In this document: piece by piece, positions 27,082 to 35,536 of the stretch
How positions within the stretch are numbered: position 1 is the first letter of the stretch
Layout: every line of letters starts with the position of its first letter
Assembly (NCBI GenBank): GCA_005776585.1
Contig: SXOX01000263.1
Coordinates: forward strand, 1 to 49,082
DNA from: Pseudomonadota bacterium
Lineage (GTDB): Bacteria > Myxococcota_A > UBA9042 > GCA-2863065
Direction: 5' to 3'
Length of the DNA stretch: 49,082 bases
Program-made: the position numbers and the translations under genes
The notes under the pieces: model-generated
The model's input: the letters and a program-made list of their open reading frames with translations, nothing else
Database searches by the model: none
What the model was told of the DNA's origin: nothing

Positions 27082-27936
27082 CTAGCCGATGATGGGATAG
27101 CGTCGCTCGGCGGCAAGCTCATCCATGCCGCGCTGCATCCGCGCGATGACCACGTCGTAGGCCTCGCGGACCCGCACCGGGTTCAGGGCGTCGGCGGGGC
27201 GAAAGCGCGGATGGTCCGCTTCCTTGCGATTGAGCGTGATGGGCTCGAGCACGCGCGCCACGATACGCGCCGGCATCGGCCACGGCGAGGGCACCGGGCC
27301 AAAGTACAGCAGACCAGGAAAGCCCAGGATGATGGGAAAGGCGTTGAAGCGGAGCAGCTTGTCGAGCCCGAGCCAGCGCGCGATGCGCTGACCGCGCCGC
27401 ACGATGACGAACAGCTCATGTCCCCCGATGCACACGACCGGAGTGATGGGCACGCCCGTCTCGAGCGCGATGCGGACGAAGCCGGTACGTCCGCCAAAGT
27501 CGATGCGGTTGCGGTCCTGATACGGCCGGTAGGTCTCATAATCGCCACCGGGCAGCACGAGCAGCGCGTTGCCGGACCCCAGCAGCAGCCGCGCGTTGTC
27601 CCAGGAGGCCTTGACCGCGCCAAGCCGGCGGAGGCTGTCGCGAATGACGGGGACGTAGCGGGTGAGCACCTCGTGCGCGAGGGCGTAGAGCGGCCGCTGA
27701 AAGTCGTAGTGGTCGCACCAGCTCGCGGCGAACAGGAACGTGTCGATGGGGATCTTCCCTCCCGAGTGGTTGGCGACCACGAGCGTCGGCCCTTGCGGGA
27801 CGTGCTCGAAGCCCCGCGCCTCGAAGCGGAAGTAGTACTTGCCCAGCGCACGCACGACGCGGACGACGTCGCGAATCGCCTGCGCGTCGGTTTGCCCCGG
27901 AGGGTCGGTGTCAGGAGGGTCGATCCAGGGGCCCAT
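27082..27936 (-). CDS. PlsC-like acyltransferase
   Basis: A 284-residue acyltransferase of the lysophospholipid/DGAT2-like kind. Motif I appears as VVANHSGGKIPID (His57, Asp65), with three residues more between His and Asp than the classical HX4D, as seen in the DGAT2-like branch; LLVLPGGDYETYRP stands where PlsC has its FPEG motif. A short hydrophobic patch near the C-terminal third (FPIILGFPGLLYFGPVPS) may contact the membrane. It likely transfers fatty acyl groups from CoA or ACP to a glycerolipid; the acceptor is not known. It precedes the methylase gene in the same direction. Confidence 0.85.
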   Translation of the reverse strand: MGPWIDPPDTDPPGQTDAQAIRDVVRVVRALGKYYFRFEARGFEHVPQGPTLVVANHSGGKIPIDTFLFAASWCDHYDFQRPLYALAHEVLTRYVPVIRDSLRRLGAVKASWDNARLLLGSGNALLVLPGGDYETYRPYQDRNRIDFGGRTGFVRIALETGVPITPVVCIGGHELFVIVRRGQRIARWLGLDKLLRFNAFPIILGFPGLLYFGPVPSPWPMPARIVARVLEPITLNRKEADHPRFRPADALNPVRVREAYDVVIARMQRGMDELAAERRYPIIG

Positions 27937-28002
27937 GGACCGCCGATGGTTTCACAGCCTCCACAAACGCTCAAGACGCGACACGGGTGTCAGAGGCGTG
28001 AC

Positions 28003-28014
28003 GCGACATGTCGC
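28003..28014. promoter_or_regulatory. 12-bp palindrome in divergent intergenic region
   Basis: GCGACATGTCGC is a perfect palindrome lying between the divergent acyltransferase and small membrane protein genes, about 67 bp from the former's start. It is a candidate operator by position only. Confidence 0.3.
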
Positions 28015-28127
28015 GGCCAGCAAAGTTGCGTACATCGGTTCGGAAATTGGCCCGTTTCTTGCTCTGTGTTTGCCCATCGCGTGAGCCATTCCGGCCCGCG
28101 CACGACCTCGGAGACGAGGAGGCTGCC

Positions 28128-28508
28128 ATGTCGACGACGCGCACTCGAAGAATCGCACGGAGGAGCACACCCGCCGAGCTCCTCGCGACGCTCTTCTTCG
28201 TCGTCGTCGCCTTCTCGGCAGCCACGCTGTTTCGGTTGGCCCTCCATGCCCACGAGCCTGAGCCGCACACGCTGGAGCGTGGCTCTGTCGCCACGATCGA
28301 CGCCGGTGCGCCGCTCCCGTGGCCCCGTCACGGGACACCGCGGACACTCGGTGAGACGCTGCTCGAGGCCGCGCTGCGCTTGGGCCGCGAGCTGTTCGGC
28401 GAGCCGATGACGTTGGAGGACGTCGTTGCGCTCGTGCACGTGACCCACGATCTGGACGAGAGCGTCGACGTCGCCGCGCTCCACCTGGACCTCGCCGCGG
28501 TTCGTTAG
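28128..28508 (+). CDS. Small single-pass membrane protein, unknown
   Basis: A 126-residue protein. ATG 28128 is chosen because GAGGAGG lies just upstream; the frame extends to 28008 without a ribosome site. Residues 1-15 are basic, residues 18-38 (LLATLFFVVVAFSAATLF) form one transmembrane helix, and the rest is probably periplasmic and has an amphipathic acidic C-terminus. No family recognised. Its TAG stop interlocks with the TAA stop of the convergent HIT gene within TTAG. Confidence 0.65.
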   Translation: MSTTRTRRIARRSTPAELLATLFFVVVAFSAATLFRLALHAHEPEPHTLERGSVATIDAGAPLPWPRHGTPRTLGETLLEAALRLGRELFGEPMTLEDVVALVHVTHDLDESVDVAALHLDLAAVR

Positions 28509-28873
28509 CCTGGTGGCCAACCGAGCTTGCGGCCGCCGAGGACGTGCAGGTGCAGGTGCGGAACCGATTGACCGCCATCGGCGCCCGTGTTGATCACGAC
28601 GCGATAGCCGGTCTCAGTGATCCCCTCTTGCCGCGCGACGTCGGTCGCGACACGCATCAGGCGGCCAAAGAGCGCCTCGTGCTCAGGGGTACCGTGGGCC
28701 AGTGAGGTCACGTGCTGCTTGGGGATGACGAGCACGTGCGTGGGGGCCATGGGCGCGATGTCGCGGAAGGCCACGACCAGCGCGTCGTCGTAGAGCGCGG
28801 TCGCAGGGATCTCGCCGCGAGCGATGCGGCAGAAGAGGCAGCCCGGCTGTCCTGCCGGCGCGTCCTGGCTCAC
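28505..28873 (-). CDS. HIT family nucleotide hydrolase (HINT-like)
   Basis: A 122-residue histidine-triad protein. The start GTG at 28873 was picked because the family's N-terminal CLFCRIARGEIPA follows within ten residues; a longer frame upstream runs antisense to other genes. The catalytic triad HLHLHVLGG lies near residues 106-114. HINT proteins hydrolyse AMP-lysine and other purine phosphoramidates or adenylates in the cytoplasm. It starts 4 bp after a 42-codon gene and is probably co-transcribed with it. Confidence 0.9.
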   Translation of the reverse strand: MSQDAPAGQPGCLFCRIARGEIPATALYDDALVVAFRDIAPMAPTHVLVIPKQHVTSLAHGTPEHEALFGRLMRVATDVARQEGITETGYRVVINTGADGGQSVPHLHLHVLGGRKLGWPPG

Positions 28874-28877
28874 GAGC

Positions 28878-29006
28878 TCAGCCCGCGGCGCGCTTGGGCG
28901 CGGGCGTCTTGCCAGCGTTCTTGGCGGCGCGAATCCGACCCTTGAGCTTCTCCTGACGGCGGCGCTGGCGGATCTTCTTGCTGAGGCGATTGTCGTGCTT
29001 ACCCAT
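28878..29006 (-). CDS. 42-aa highly basic protein upstream of the HIT gene
   Basis: A short frame beginning MGKHDNRLSKKIRQRRR and ending in an Ala/Lys/Pro tail, about 40% Lys plus Arg. AAGGAAG lies five bases before the ATG, and the HIT gene begins 4 bp after its TGA, which supports real translation. The composition suggests an RNA-binding or ribosome-associated protein, like other tiny basic proteins, but I recognise no family. Its promoter would lie in the gap to the divergent dlt-like operon. Confidence 0.65.
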   Translation of the reverse strand: MGKHDNRLSKKIRQRRRQEKLKGRIRAAKNAGKTPAPKRAAG

Positions 29007-29141
29007 GGTTTCTTCCTTGTGTGCGGGTGACCGAGCCACCCGGCGGTGCGCGTTGATACACGAGGACTACGCCGTCGGCAAGCGCAAACGCGCGCTTTTG
29101 GCCATCGGCCGAGTGACTCAGGTATTCTCGCGCTCCGACCG

Positions 29142-30245
29142 ATGGTTAGCGCGATGCCCGACCCACTCCCTACCGCCGGAATCCCTGCCTCCGGATCGCC
29201 GCGTCGCGCGGTGACGTGGCGCGACACGGCCACGGTGATGCTCGCCGCGCTCGTGACCGTCGGAGCCGTCGATTGGGCCATCCAGCAACGCGTCTACCCC
29301 GTGCCGCCACGCATGGCGGAGGTGGTCGACGGTCTCGAGTCCCTCGCCACGCGCGATCCGCACCTTCTCGTGCTCGGCTCGAGCCACGCGCGGTCGTTCG
29401 AGCCCCTCGGCCGCGCGCTCGAGGCGCAGCTCCAAAAGCGGACGACGCTGTTGCCCGTCGAGTGGGGCAAGATGAGCTCCTACGAGTGGGTCATGAACCA
29501 CCGCGTCCGGCCGCTGCTCGCCGCGCATGCCAAGCCGAGCCTCGAGCGTGTGCTCCTGGTCACCGAGTGGTGGGACGGCTGCCGGCCAGCGGAGGGGCTG
29601 GGGCCCAACATCCCCTCTCGGGCGTGGACGTTCCTCGACTTCCTCCGTGACGTCGCCGCGCACGGGCTTACTGCGTGGAACCAGAACTACCTCTGGGCGC
29701 ACGTCCAGCACGCGCTGACCCGCTCGGTGCTGCTGCGCGACCGCGGTGTTGGCCAGATCCTCGACGCGCTGCGCGATCGCGTCGCGCCTCGCAGCGCGGA
29801 GTCCATCCAGGCCGACTTCGACAACCAGGTGGCCTCGTGGCACCGCATGACGGAGTCCGCGGCCAATGACCCGCTCTGCCGCGATGGGGTCGAGATGGCC
29901 GCCCTCTCCCGCATCCTCGACGACCTGCGGCGGGAGGACGTCGCCGTGACCATCGTCGTCTTCCCGCGCATGCCGAGCACGATGACCGAGGTTGCCCGCC
30001 GGTCGACCTTCCCCAAATACCTCGCGGACTTGCACGGCGTCGCGCGGCCACGGGGCATCCCGGTCATCGACTGGACCTTCACCGCGCCGCTCTCGGACGT
30101 GCACTTCATGAAGGACTTCGATCACCTGACCCTGGAAGGACGCGAGACCCTGTGCCGCTTCGCGCTCGACGGTGACCTCGACTTCTTGCTGGACCGCCGC
30201 TCCTGGCGCGCGGAGCCCGGGGCAGGAGAGGCGGCGCGCGAGTGA
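29142..30245 (+). CDS. DltD-like SGNH hydrolase/acyl-transfer protein
   Basis: A 367-residue protein with one N-terminal membrane anchor (near VMLAALVTVGAVDWAI) and a periplasmic SGNH fold: block I is HLLVLGSSHARS (nucleophile within residues 79-82) and the C-terminal catalytic pair is DFDH (Asp325-x-x-His328). This fits DltD and other SGNH proteins that work beside MBOAT acyltransferases. ATG 29142 is used; ATG 29154 is equally possible and loses four residues. It is the first gene of a four-gene overlapping operon, with the MBOAT start sharing GTGA with its stop. It probably performs or assists the final acyl transfer to an envelope polymer. Confidence 0.75.
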   Translation: MVSAMPDPLPTAGIPASGSPRRAVTWRDTATVMLAALVTVGAVDWAIQQRVYPVPPRMAEVVDGLESLATRDPHLLVLGSSHARSFEPLGRALEAQLQKRTTLLPVEWGKMSSYEWVMNHRVRPLLAAHAKPSLERVLLVTEWWDGCRPAEGLGPNIPSRAWTFLDFLRDVAAHGLTAWNQNYLWAHVQHALTRSVLLRDRGVGQILDALRDRVAPRSAESIQADFDNQVASWHRMTESAANDPLCRDGVEMAALSRILDDLRREDVAVTIVVFPRMPSTMTEVARRSTFPKYLADLHGVARPRGIPVIDWTFTAPLSDVHFMKDFDHLTLEGRETLCRFALDGDLDFLLDRRSWRAEPGAGEAARE

Positions 30246-31708
30246 GCTTCACGTCGCTCGAGTTCCTGCTAGTTTTCTTGCCCGCGGCCTTCGCCGCGCA
30301 CTGGCTTGGTCCGCGCCGCGCCGGCTGGCAGAACGCGGTGCTGCTCGTGGCGTCCCTCGCCTTTGCCTGGACGCACTCGACGTGGCTGGTCGCGTCATTG
30401 GCGGCCGGCGTCGTCGTGGACTTCTTGGTCCTCCGCGGGCTCGCTATCCAAGACGCTCCGCGCCACCGGCGGCTGCTGCTGGCGCTCAGCGTCGTGACCG
30501 GCGTGGGCCAGCTCGTCGTCTTCAAGTACACGGGCTTCCTCGCCACGACCGTCAACGACGGCCTCGCCGCTCTCGGACAGCCCCGGACGTTGCCGGTCGT
30601 TTCGCTCGCGCTCCCAGTCGGCCTCTCCTACTGGACGCTGTCAAAGCTGGGCGTTGCCATCGACGCCTACTATCGGCGCACAACGCAGCCGCCGCCGTCG
30701 CTGCTCCAGTACGCGGCGCTCGTCACGTTCTTCCCCGCGCTCGTCGCCGGCCCCGTCCTCCGCAGCGGCCTGCTCGCACGCCTTGCGGCTCCGCGCGCGC
30801 TTACTCCGCAGGACGTGCACAGCGGCGCCGGCCTCTTCCTGCTCGGCGCTGTCGGCAAGGGCTTCGTCTCCGCCGTCATCGGCGAACGGCTCGTGGGCCC
30901 GGTGTTTCAGAGCCCCGATGCCTTCGGCGTCCTCGCCCATTGGCTCGCCGTTGGCGGCTACGCCATCCAGATCTTCGGCGACTTCGCCGGCTACAGCGCG
31001 ATGGCCATCGGCGTCGGCCTCCTCTTCGGTCTCCGCCTGCCCGACAACTTCAACCTGCCGTTCCTGTCCCGCTCGATGCCCGAGGTCTGGCGCCGCTGGC
31101 ACATGAGCCTCAACGGCTGGCTGTTCGACTTCCTCTACACACCGGCCATCACCGGCCAGGGCTGGCTCCGCGGGCGCCTCGATCTGGGCTTCGTGCTCGT
31201 GTTTCTGCTCTCGGGCTTCTGGCACGGCGCCCGCTGGACCTACGTCCTGTGGGGCCTGCTGAACGGCCTGCTGCTCGTGGCCCACCGGCGCTACGACGAG
31301 TGGTATCGCGGCCAGTGTCGCAAAGACCGCGCGTGGGTCGCGCGCCGCAAGTCCACGCCGTATCAGCTCGGTGCCTGGGCGCTGACTCAGCTCGCGTTCG
31401 TCCTCACGCTCGTGCCGTTCGGGACCGCGACGTTCACCGAGATGGCGCGCTTCTCCCGTGGACTCCTGACCTCACCGGGCGCGGGGCTCCCACCGCTCGG
31501 CGGTCCGAACGGCCTCGTGGCGCTGGCCGCTGCCGTCGGTCTCCTCGGGGCCTATCACGTGCTGGCTCGCCCGGAAGCACAGGCCTGGAAGGAGCGCCTC
31601 TTCGCCTTGCCCGCCCCCGTGCGCGGCGTGCTCTACGGTCTGCTCTTCGTGTTCTTGCTGCTCTTCATGCCACTGTCGCAAGGGACGTTCATCTATGCCC
31701 AGTTCTAA
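30242..31708 (+). CDS. DltB/AlgI-type MBOAT membrane acyltransferase
   Basis: A 488-residue polytopic membrane protein with about ten hydrophobic helices. MBOAT signatures are complete: LPVGLSYWTLSKLG, FFPALVAGPVLR, FGDFAGYSAMAIG, WRRWHMSLNGWLFDFLY (His287) and the catalytic FWHGARWTYVLWG (His328). Family members move an acyl group from a cytoplasmic donor across the membrane: AlgI for alginate acetylation, DltB for D-alanylation from DltC. The adjoining carrier protein gene, which starts 14 bp inside this one, argues that the donor is an acyl-carrier thioester as in the Dlt system. The start is GTG. Confidence 0.9.
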   Translation: MSFTSLEFLLVFLPAAFAAHWLGPRRAGWQNAVLLVASLAFAWTHSTWLVASLAAGVVVDFLVLRGLAIQDAPRHRRLLLALSVVTGVGQLVVFKYTGFLATTVNDGLAALGQPRTLPVVSLALPVGLSYWTLSKLGVAIDAYYRRTTQPPPSLLQYAALVTFFPALVAGPVLRSGLLARLAAPRALTPQDVHSGAGLFLLGAVGKGFVSAVIGERLVGPVFQSPDAFGVLAHWLAVGGYAIQIFGDFAGYSAMAIGVGLLFGLRLPDNFNLPFLSRSMPEVWRRWHMSLNGWLFDFLYTPAITGQGWLRGRLDLGFVLVFLLSGFWHGARWTYVLWGLLNGLLLVAHRRYDEWYRGQCRKDRAWVARRKSTPYQLGAWALTQLAFVLTLVPFGTATFTEMARFSRGLLTSPGAGLPPLGGPNGLVALAAAVGLLGAYHVLARPEAQAWKERLFALPAPVRGVLYGLLFVFLLLFMPLSQGTFIYAQF

Positions 31709-31976
31709 CGTCGCTCCTGGCGCCGTCCGTGCCGCCGTCATCGACTGGCTCGATGACAACTACCACTTCGGCGACGCCGAGAGCCTCATCCAGAGCGACG
31801 AGCGTTCTTTTCTGGACAACGGAATTCTCGACAGCCTGGGCTTCGTGAAGCTCATCCTGCACCTGCAGGACCGCTTCGGCGTGGCGCTCGACCCCGCGCA
31901 GCTCACACGCGAGAACTTCGACGGGCTCGGCAAGATCGTCCGGTACATCACGGGTTCGGGCAGCACCGGTTCATGA
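31695..31976 (+). CDS. Acyl carrier protein (DltC-like)
   Basis: A 93-residue carrier protein with the phosphopantetheine attachment motif DSLGF (Ser47) inside FLDNGILDSLGFVKLILHL, an acidic four-helix bundle pattern and a short Gly/Ser tail. It overlaps the MBOAT gene by 14 bp and its TGA overlaps the ligase ATG in ATGA. In the DltC paradigm it would be charged by the ligase and bind the cytoplasmic face of the MBOAT protein. The modifying phosphopantetheinyl transferase is not in the window. Confidence 0.85.
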   Translation: MPSSNVAPGAVRAAVIDWLDDNYHFGDAESLIQSDERSFLDNGILDSLGFVKLILHLQDRFGVALDPAQLTRENFDGLGKIVRYITGSGSTGS

Positions 31977-33901
31977 GCGCCCTGTGGTCACCCTCGGCGG
32001 AGCGCGTCGCGCGCTCGGGCCTCGCCGACTTCGCCAACCGGGTCCACGAGCGCACCGGAGTCGCGCTCCCGGAGCTCACGGCTTGGGCCCGAACCGACTG
32101 GCGCGCGTTCTGGGGCGAGCTTCTGGCCTGGCTGGACCTGTCCGTCGAGGGCGAGGCGCTTCCGGTCTGCGACGGCGACGACCTCGAGACCGCCCGCTTC
32201 TTCCCACGCCTGCGCCTCTCGTATCCCGAGGAGGTCCTGGCCGCCGCGGGGAGCGACGGCGCGCGCGAGGCCATCGTCGCGCTCGATGAGACCGGCAAGG
32301 CCACGCGCCTCTCGTTTGGTGCGCTGCGCGAGCAGGTCGCGCGAACGGCCAACGCGCTGGCCGCCCTCGGCGTCCGCGAGGGAGACCGCGTCGTCGCCAT
32401 CGCCCGCAACTCGGCCGAGCCCATCGTCGCGGCGCTGGCGGTCGCCTCGCTCGGCGCCATCTGGTCCTCGGTCGCCCCCGACCTGGGTGCTGAGGCCACG
32501 CTGCGGCGCTTCCAAGCGCTCGAGCCCAAGGTCCTGCTGTTTCACGGCCGCACGCGACAGCACGGCCTGGAGCGCGACCTCGTCCCGATGGTCGACGTCA
32601 TCGTCGCCGGCCTGCCCACGCTCATCGCCGCGCTCGCCTTCGACGATTCCCGCCTGCCCGACGGCCGCAGCACGGACCTGGCCGCTCTTGTCGCGGGTGC
32701 AGCGCCCGTCCACACACCACGTCGCGTCGCTTTCGGTCACCCGCTGTTCATCCTGTTCTCGTCGGGCACGACCGGCCCGCCGAAGTGCATTCAACACGGC
32801 CACGGCGGGACGCTGCTCGAGCACCTCAAGGAGCATCGCCTGCATGGCGACCTCGGGCCGAGTGACACGCTCTTCTTCATGACCTCGTGCGGCTGGATGA
32901 TGTGGAACTGGCTCGTCAGCGGCCTGGCTACCGGCGCCCGGATCGTCGTCTACGACGGCTCGGCCACGTGGCCCGACGCGCGCGCCATGCTCGACCTCGT
33001 CGCGCGCGAGGCCGTCACCGTCTTTGGCACGTCACCGGCCTACCTTCAGGTCCTGCGCGATCTCCGGGTTGCGCCAGTCGCCGCACCCGCCCTCCGCGAG
33101 GTGCTCTCGACGGGCTCCATCCTCTTCGACGGCCTCTACGACGTGGCCCGCGAGGTCTTCGGCCCCGTCCCGCTCCAGTCGATCTCGGGCGGCACCGACC
33201 TCATAGGCTGCTTCGTGCTCGGTCGGCCCGATCGGCCGGTGTATCGCGGCGAGGCGAGCGCCGTGTCGCTCGGGTTGGATGTACGCGCGCTGGGTGACGA
33301 CGGCGTGGCCCGCGAGGTCGGCTCTGGAGAACTCGTGTGCTGCAACCCCTTCCCATCGAGACCGGTGGGCTTCTTTGGCGACCCCACGGGGCAGCGCTTT
33401 CACGACGCGTACTTCGCGCAGAACGCGGGCCTCTGGACGCACGGCGACTTCCTGACCCTGACCGAGCGCGGCACCGCGCGCATCCTCGGGCGCTCCGACG
33501 GCGTCCTGAACGTGCGTGGCATCCGGATCGGGCCCGCTGAGCTCTACCATGTCTTGGAGGCCATCCCCGAGGTGCGCGCGGCGCTCGCCGTCGATCAGGC
33601 GGACACCCGCGAGCCCGGCGGTCGTCGCCTCGTGCTCCTCGTCGTCCTTCAGGACGGGCTCACGCTCGATCGGCCCCTCACGTTTCGCATCAAGCGCGAG
33701 CTCAAGGAGCGTGCCTCCGCGGTGCATGTCCCCGCGGTCATCGTTCAGGCGCCGGATCTCCCGACGACCTTCAATGGCAAGCGCAGCGAGCGCGCCGCGA
33801 GTGACGCGCTCGACGGCCGCCCGGTGCGCAACCTCGCCGCGCTGCGCAACCCGGAACTCTGCGCGTGGCTCGCGGCGCATCCAGAGCTGCGGCGTCCCTA
33901 G
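31973..33901 (+). CDS. Acetoacetyl-CoA synthetase-type adenylate-forming ligase
   Basis: A 642-residue enzyme of the length and layout of acetoacetyl-CoA synthetase: N-terminal LWSPSAERVARSGLADF, the nucleotide motif FSSGTTGPPKCIQHGHGG (near residue 263), FFMTSCGWMMWNWLVSGL typical of acetoacetate ligases, THGDFLTLTERG, and the C-terminal PTTFNGKRSER with the adenylation Lys near residue 603. In primary metabolism such enzymes make acetoacetyl-CoA. Here the gene is coupled to a carrier protein, an MBOAT and an SGNH gene, so I infer that it activates a small 3-oxo or 3-hydroxy acid for the carrier protein. Plain acetoacetate metabolism is the alternative. The TAG stop interlocks with the convergent gene in CTAG. 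Confidence 0.85.
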   Translation: MSALWSPSAERVARSGLADFANRVHERTGVALPELTAWARTDWRAFWGELLAWLDLSVEGEALPVCDGDDLETARFFPRLRLSYPEEVLAAAGSDGAREAIVALDETGKATRLSFGALREQVARTANALAALGVREGDRVVAIARNSAEPIVAALAVASLGAIWSSVAPDLGAEATLRRFQALEPKVLLFHGRTRQHGLERDLVPMVDVIVAGLPTLIAALAFDDSRLPDGRSTDLAALVAGAAPVHTPRRVAFGHPLFILFSSGTTGPPKCIQHGHGGTLLEHLKEHRLHGDLGPSDTLFFMTSCGWMMWNWLVSGLATGARIVVYDGSATWPDARAMLDLVAREAVTVFGTSPAYLQVLRDLRVAPVAAPALREVLSTGSILFDGLYDVAREVFGPVPLQSISGGTDLIGCFVLGRPDRPVYRGEASAVSLGLDVRALGDDGVAREVGSGELVCCNPFPSRPVGFFGDPTGQRFHDAYFAQNAGLWTHGDFLTLTERGTARILGRSDGVLNVRGIRIGPAELYHVLEAIPEVRAALAVDQADTREPGGRRLVLLVVLQDGLTLDRPLTFRIKRELKERASAVHVPAVIVQAPDLPTTFNGKRSERAASDALDGRPVRNLAALRNPELCAWLAAHPELRRP

Positions 33902-34506
33902 TCCCGATCGCAGTACCAGGTCCGAGGCGCGTCCACGCAATGGGTGCCGGCAGGGCAGGTCGTCTTTGGCGCCGTCGTACAGTCCCAGGTGCAGAACGCC
34001 AGGTCCGCGGAGTTGTTGGGCTTGTAGCAGAGGCCCGTCTCACAGGGGTGGTCGACCGCCGACGCCTTGCACTCCTCCAGCTTGTAGTTGGGGAGCGTGG
34101 GGTCACCGCACTCGCACGTCGCGAAGGCCGGCTTGGCGACCCACGGCGCTCCGGAGGCGTTGCACGCGCGTCCGACGTTCTGGACGCAGTTCTTCACCGT
34201 AGCGCAGCCCGACGCGTACTGGATGCAGCAGGCATAGGTGGCGGGGTCCGCGTCTCCGGTGCAGAGTGCCAGGCAGTCCTTCTCGGTCACGAGCGCCTCG
34301 GCGCATCGGGCGGCGCGGCGACACGCCATAGCGCAGTTGACGGGCGACACGGGCATCTTGGCGTCCGCGGCGTCTGCGGCGTCCGAGCGGCTGGCACTCC
34401 CGGCCGCATCCGTGGCGCCCGCCGGCGGGCTCGACGAGGAGCAGCCGGCGAGCGAGGCCAGGTACAACAACAGCAGAGAGCGTGGGAGGCGTGTCACGCG
34501 AGGCAT
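33898..34506 (-). CDS. Cys-rich small lipoprotein, unknown
   Basis: A 202-residue lipoprotein. ATG 34506 gives a clean signal ending LASLAGC; a GTG at 34515 is possible. A short Ser/Ala/Asp spacer follows, then about 16 cysteines in pairs (CAMACRRAARC, LCTGDAD, CATVKNC, CECGDP, CTWDCTT), which suggests disulfide-bonded knots similar to those of the giant lipoproteins. No catalytic motif seen. It overlaps the end of the ligase gene by 4 bp, tail to tail. Confidence 0.75.
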   Translation of the reverse strand: MPRVTRLPRSLLLLYLASLAGCSSSSPPAGATDAAGSASRSDAADAADAKMPVSPVNCAMACRRAARCAEALVTEKDCLALCTGDADPATYACCIQYASGCATVKNCVQNVGRACNASGAPWVAKPAFATCECGDPTLPNYKLEECKASAVDHPCETGLCYKPNNSADLAFCTWDCTTAPKTTCPAGTHCVDAPRTWYCDRD

Positions 34507-34554
34507 GTAGCCCACGCGCAGGCGGAGGGCAATGGCCGGGCCGCGCAGGCCCGC

Positions 34555-35304
34555 TCAGTTCTCTGGTGACGTGAGCCGCAGGATCATGTCCTTGTCCTCC
34601 TGCGAGATGGTCACGAATTGGAGCCCGAAGCGGAAGGAGGTCGTCTCGGGGGACGGCGCCTCGCGCACGACGCGGCCCACCACGTGCGCCATCCGCGATG
34701 CGCCGGGGATGAGGAACGACATGGCGAGCTCTTCTCCGATCTCCAGGCGCCGGCGGCTCTCGAGCAGCATGCCCGAGGCGCTGAGGTTGTGCGTGAAGCC
34801 GAAGCCGCCCTTCTCCTTGTCGCCGACGGCGATCTGCACCAGGATCCGCAGGTAGCGGCGGAGCGAGATGGTCAGCAGCCGGGCCGTCGTGTCCATCAGG
34901 GATTCGCCATACGGAGGACGGATGACCGTCACGTCCGGCGCGCGCTCGAACGAGGCCAGGATCGCGGCGTCGTCGTTCTCTGTGGTCATGATCACGAGCG
35001 GCACGCCGTGCGGCACCATCGTGCGGACGTCGGCGAGCGTGCAGTGCTGAGGGATGCCGCGCGAGATCACGAGGTCCACCTTGCGTGCCTGGACGACGGC
35101 CCGCAGGTCTTGCGGTCGCGCCGCACCGAACACCTCGACGCCACGGCGATTGAAGCACGTGTCTTTGCGCTCGAAGAACTCTGGCTGCGTCGAGTAGAGC
35201 AGGATCGTCTTCGGTGGCGCAGTCAGCTGCGTCGGCGCGTCGACGGGACCGGTGGCGGCGGTGACGGCGTGGCTCTCAGCGTGGGTGACTTCGGCGACTA
35301 GCAT
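34555..35304 (-). CDS. Degenerate receiver domain fused to PilZ domain (paralogue)
   Basis: A 249-residue protein; ATG 35304 follows GGAGC and the frame beyond is low-complexity. After about 30 variable residues comes a receiver-like domain (KTILLYSTQPEFFER) in which the phospho-acceptor strand reads LVISRGIPQH, with no Asp. The PilZ domain has an intact RxxxR (RRYLR) and NxSxxG (HNLSASGMLLE), so c-di-GMP binding is plausible. It shares both domains, the SFLIPGAxRM phrase and the C-terminal layout with the protein at 14186-14863, which lacks the second Arg. Output is unknown; motility, surface or export control is typical for PilZ. Confidence 0.8.
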   Translation of the reverse strand: MLVAEVTHAESHAVTAATGPVDAPTQLTAPPKTILLYSTQPEFFERKDTCFNRRGVEVFGAARPQDLRAVVQARKVDLVISRGIPQHCTLADVRTMVPHGVPLVIMTTENDDAAILASFERAPDVTVIRPPYGESLMDTTARLLTISLRRYLRILVQIAVGDKEKGGFGFTHNLSASGMLLESRRRLEIGEELAMSFLIPGASRMAHVVGRVVREAPSPETTSFRFGLQFVTISQEDKDMILRLTSPEN

Positions 35305-35504
35305 GTTCCGTGGCTCCGGCCGCTGGGTCTCGTCCTGTCGGGGCGGCCCAGCGCGTACGGCCCCGACGTTCGAGTCATCGGGCCGTTTCGCAGAAGCTGA
35401 AGTGAAATCTCGCGGCGCCGCTGAGGTGGTGCCTACACCGAGTCGCATTCGTGATGCAGTCGTTGGCGGGGGTCGCAACGGGGTCGCCCCCCTTGCGCGC
35501 ACTT

Positions 35505-35528
35505 GCCGAAGTGCCCCCGCACTTCGGC
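35505..35528 (-). terminator. Strong hairpin after the DUF4157 gene
   Basis: A perfect 10-bp stem (GCCGAAGTGC, 35505-35514, with 35519-35528) and a 4-nt loop begin 8 bp after the stop codon. There is no clear T-tract, so it may be a terminator or a 3'-end stabiliser. The remainder of the 35305-35536 gap shows nothing else I can name. Confidence 0.5.
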
Positions 35529-35536
35529 GACGCACT

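Noticed and set aside
29142..33901. Naming the four genes dltD, dltB, dltC and dltA
   Set aside because: The ligase matches acetoacetyl-CoA synthetases rather than D-alanine ligases, so these symbols would imply the wrong substrate.
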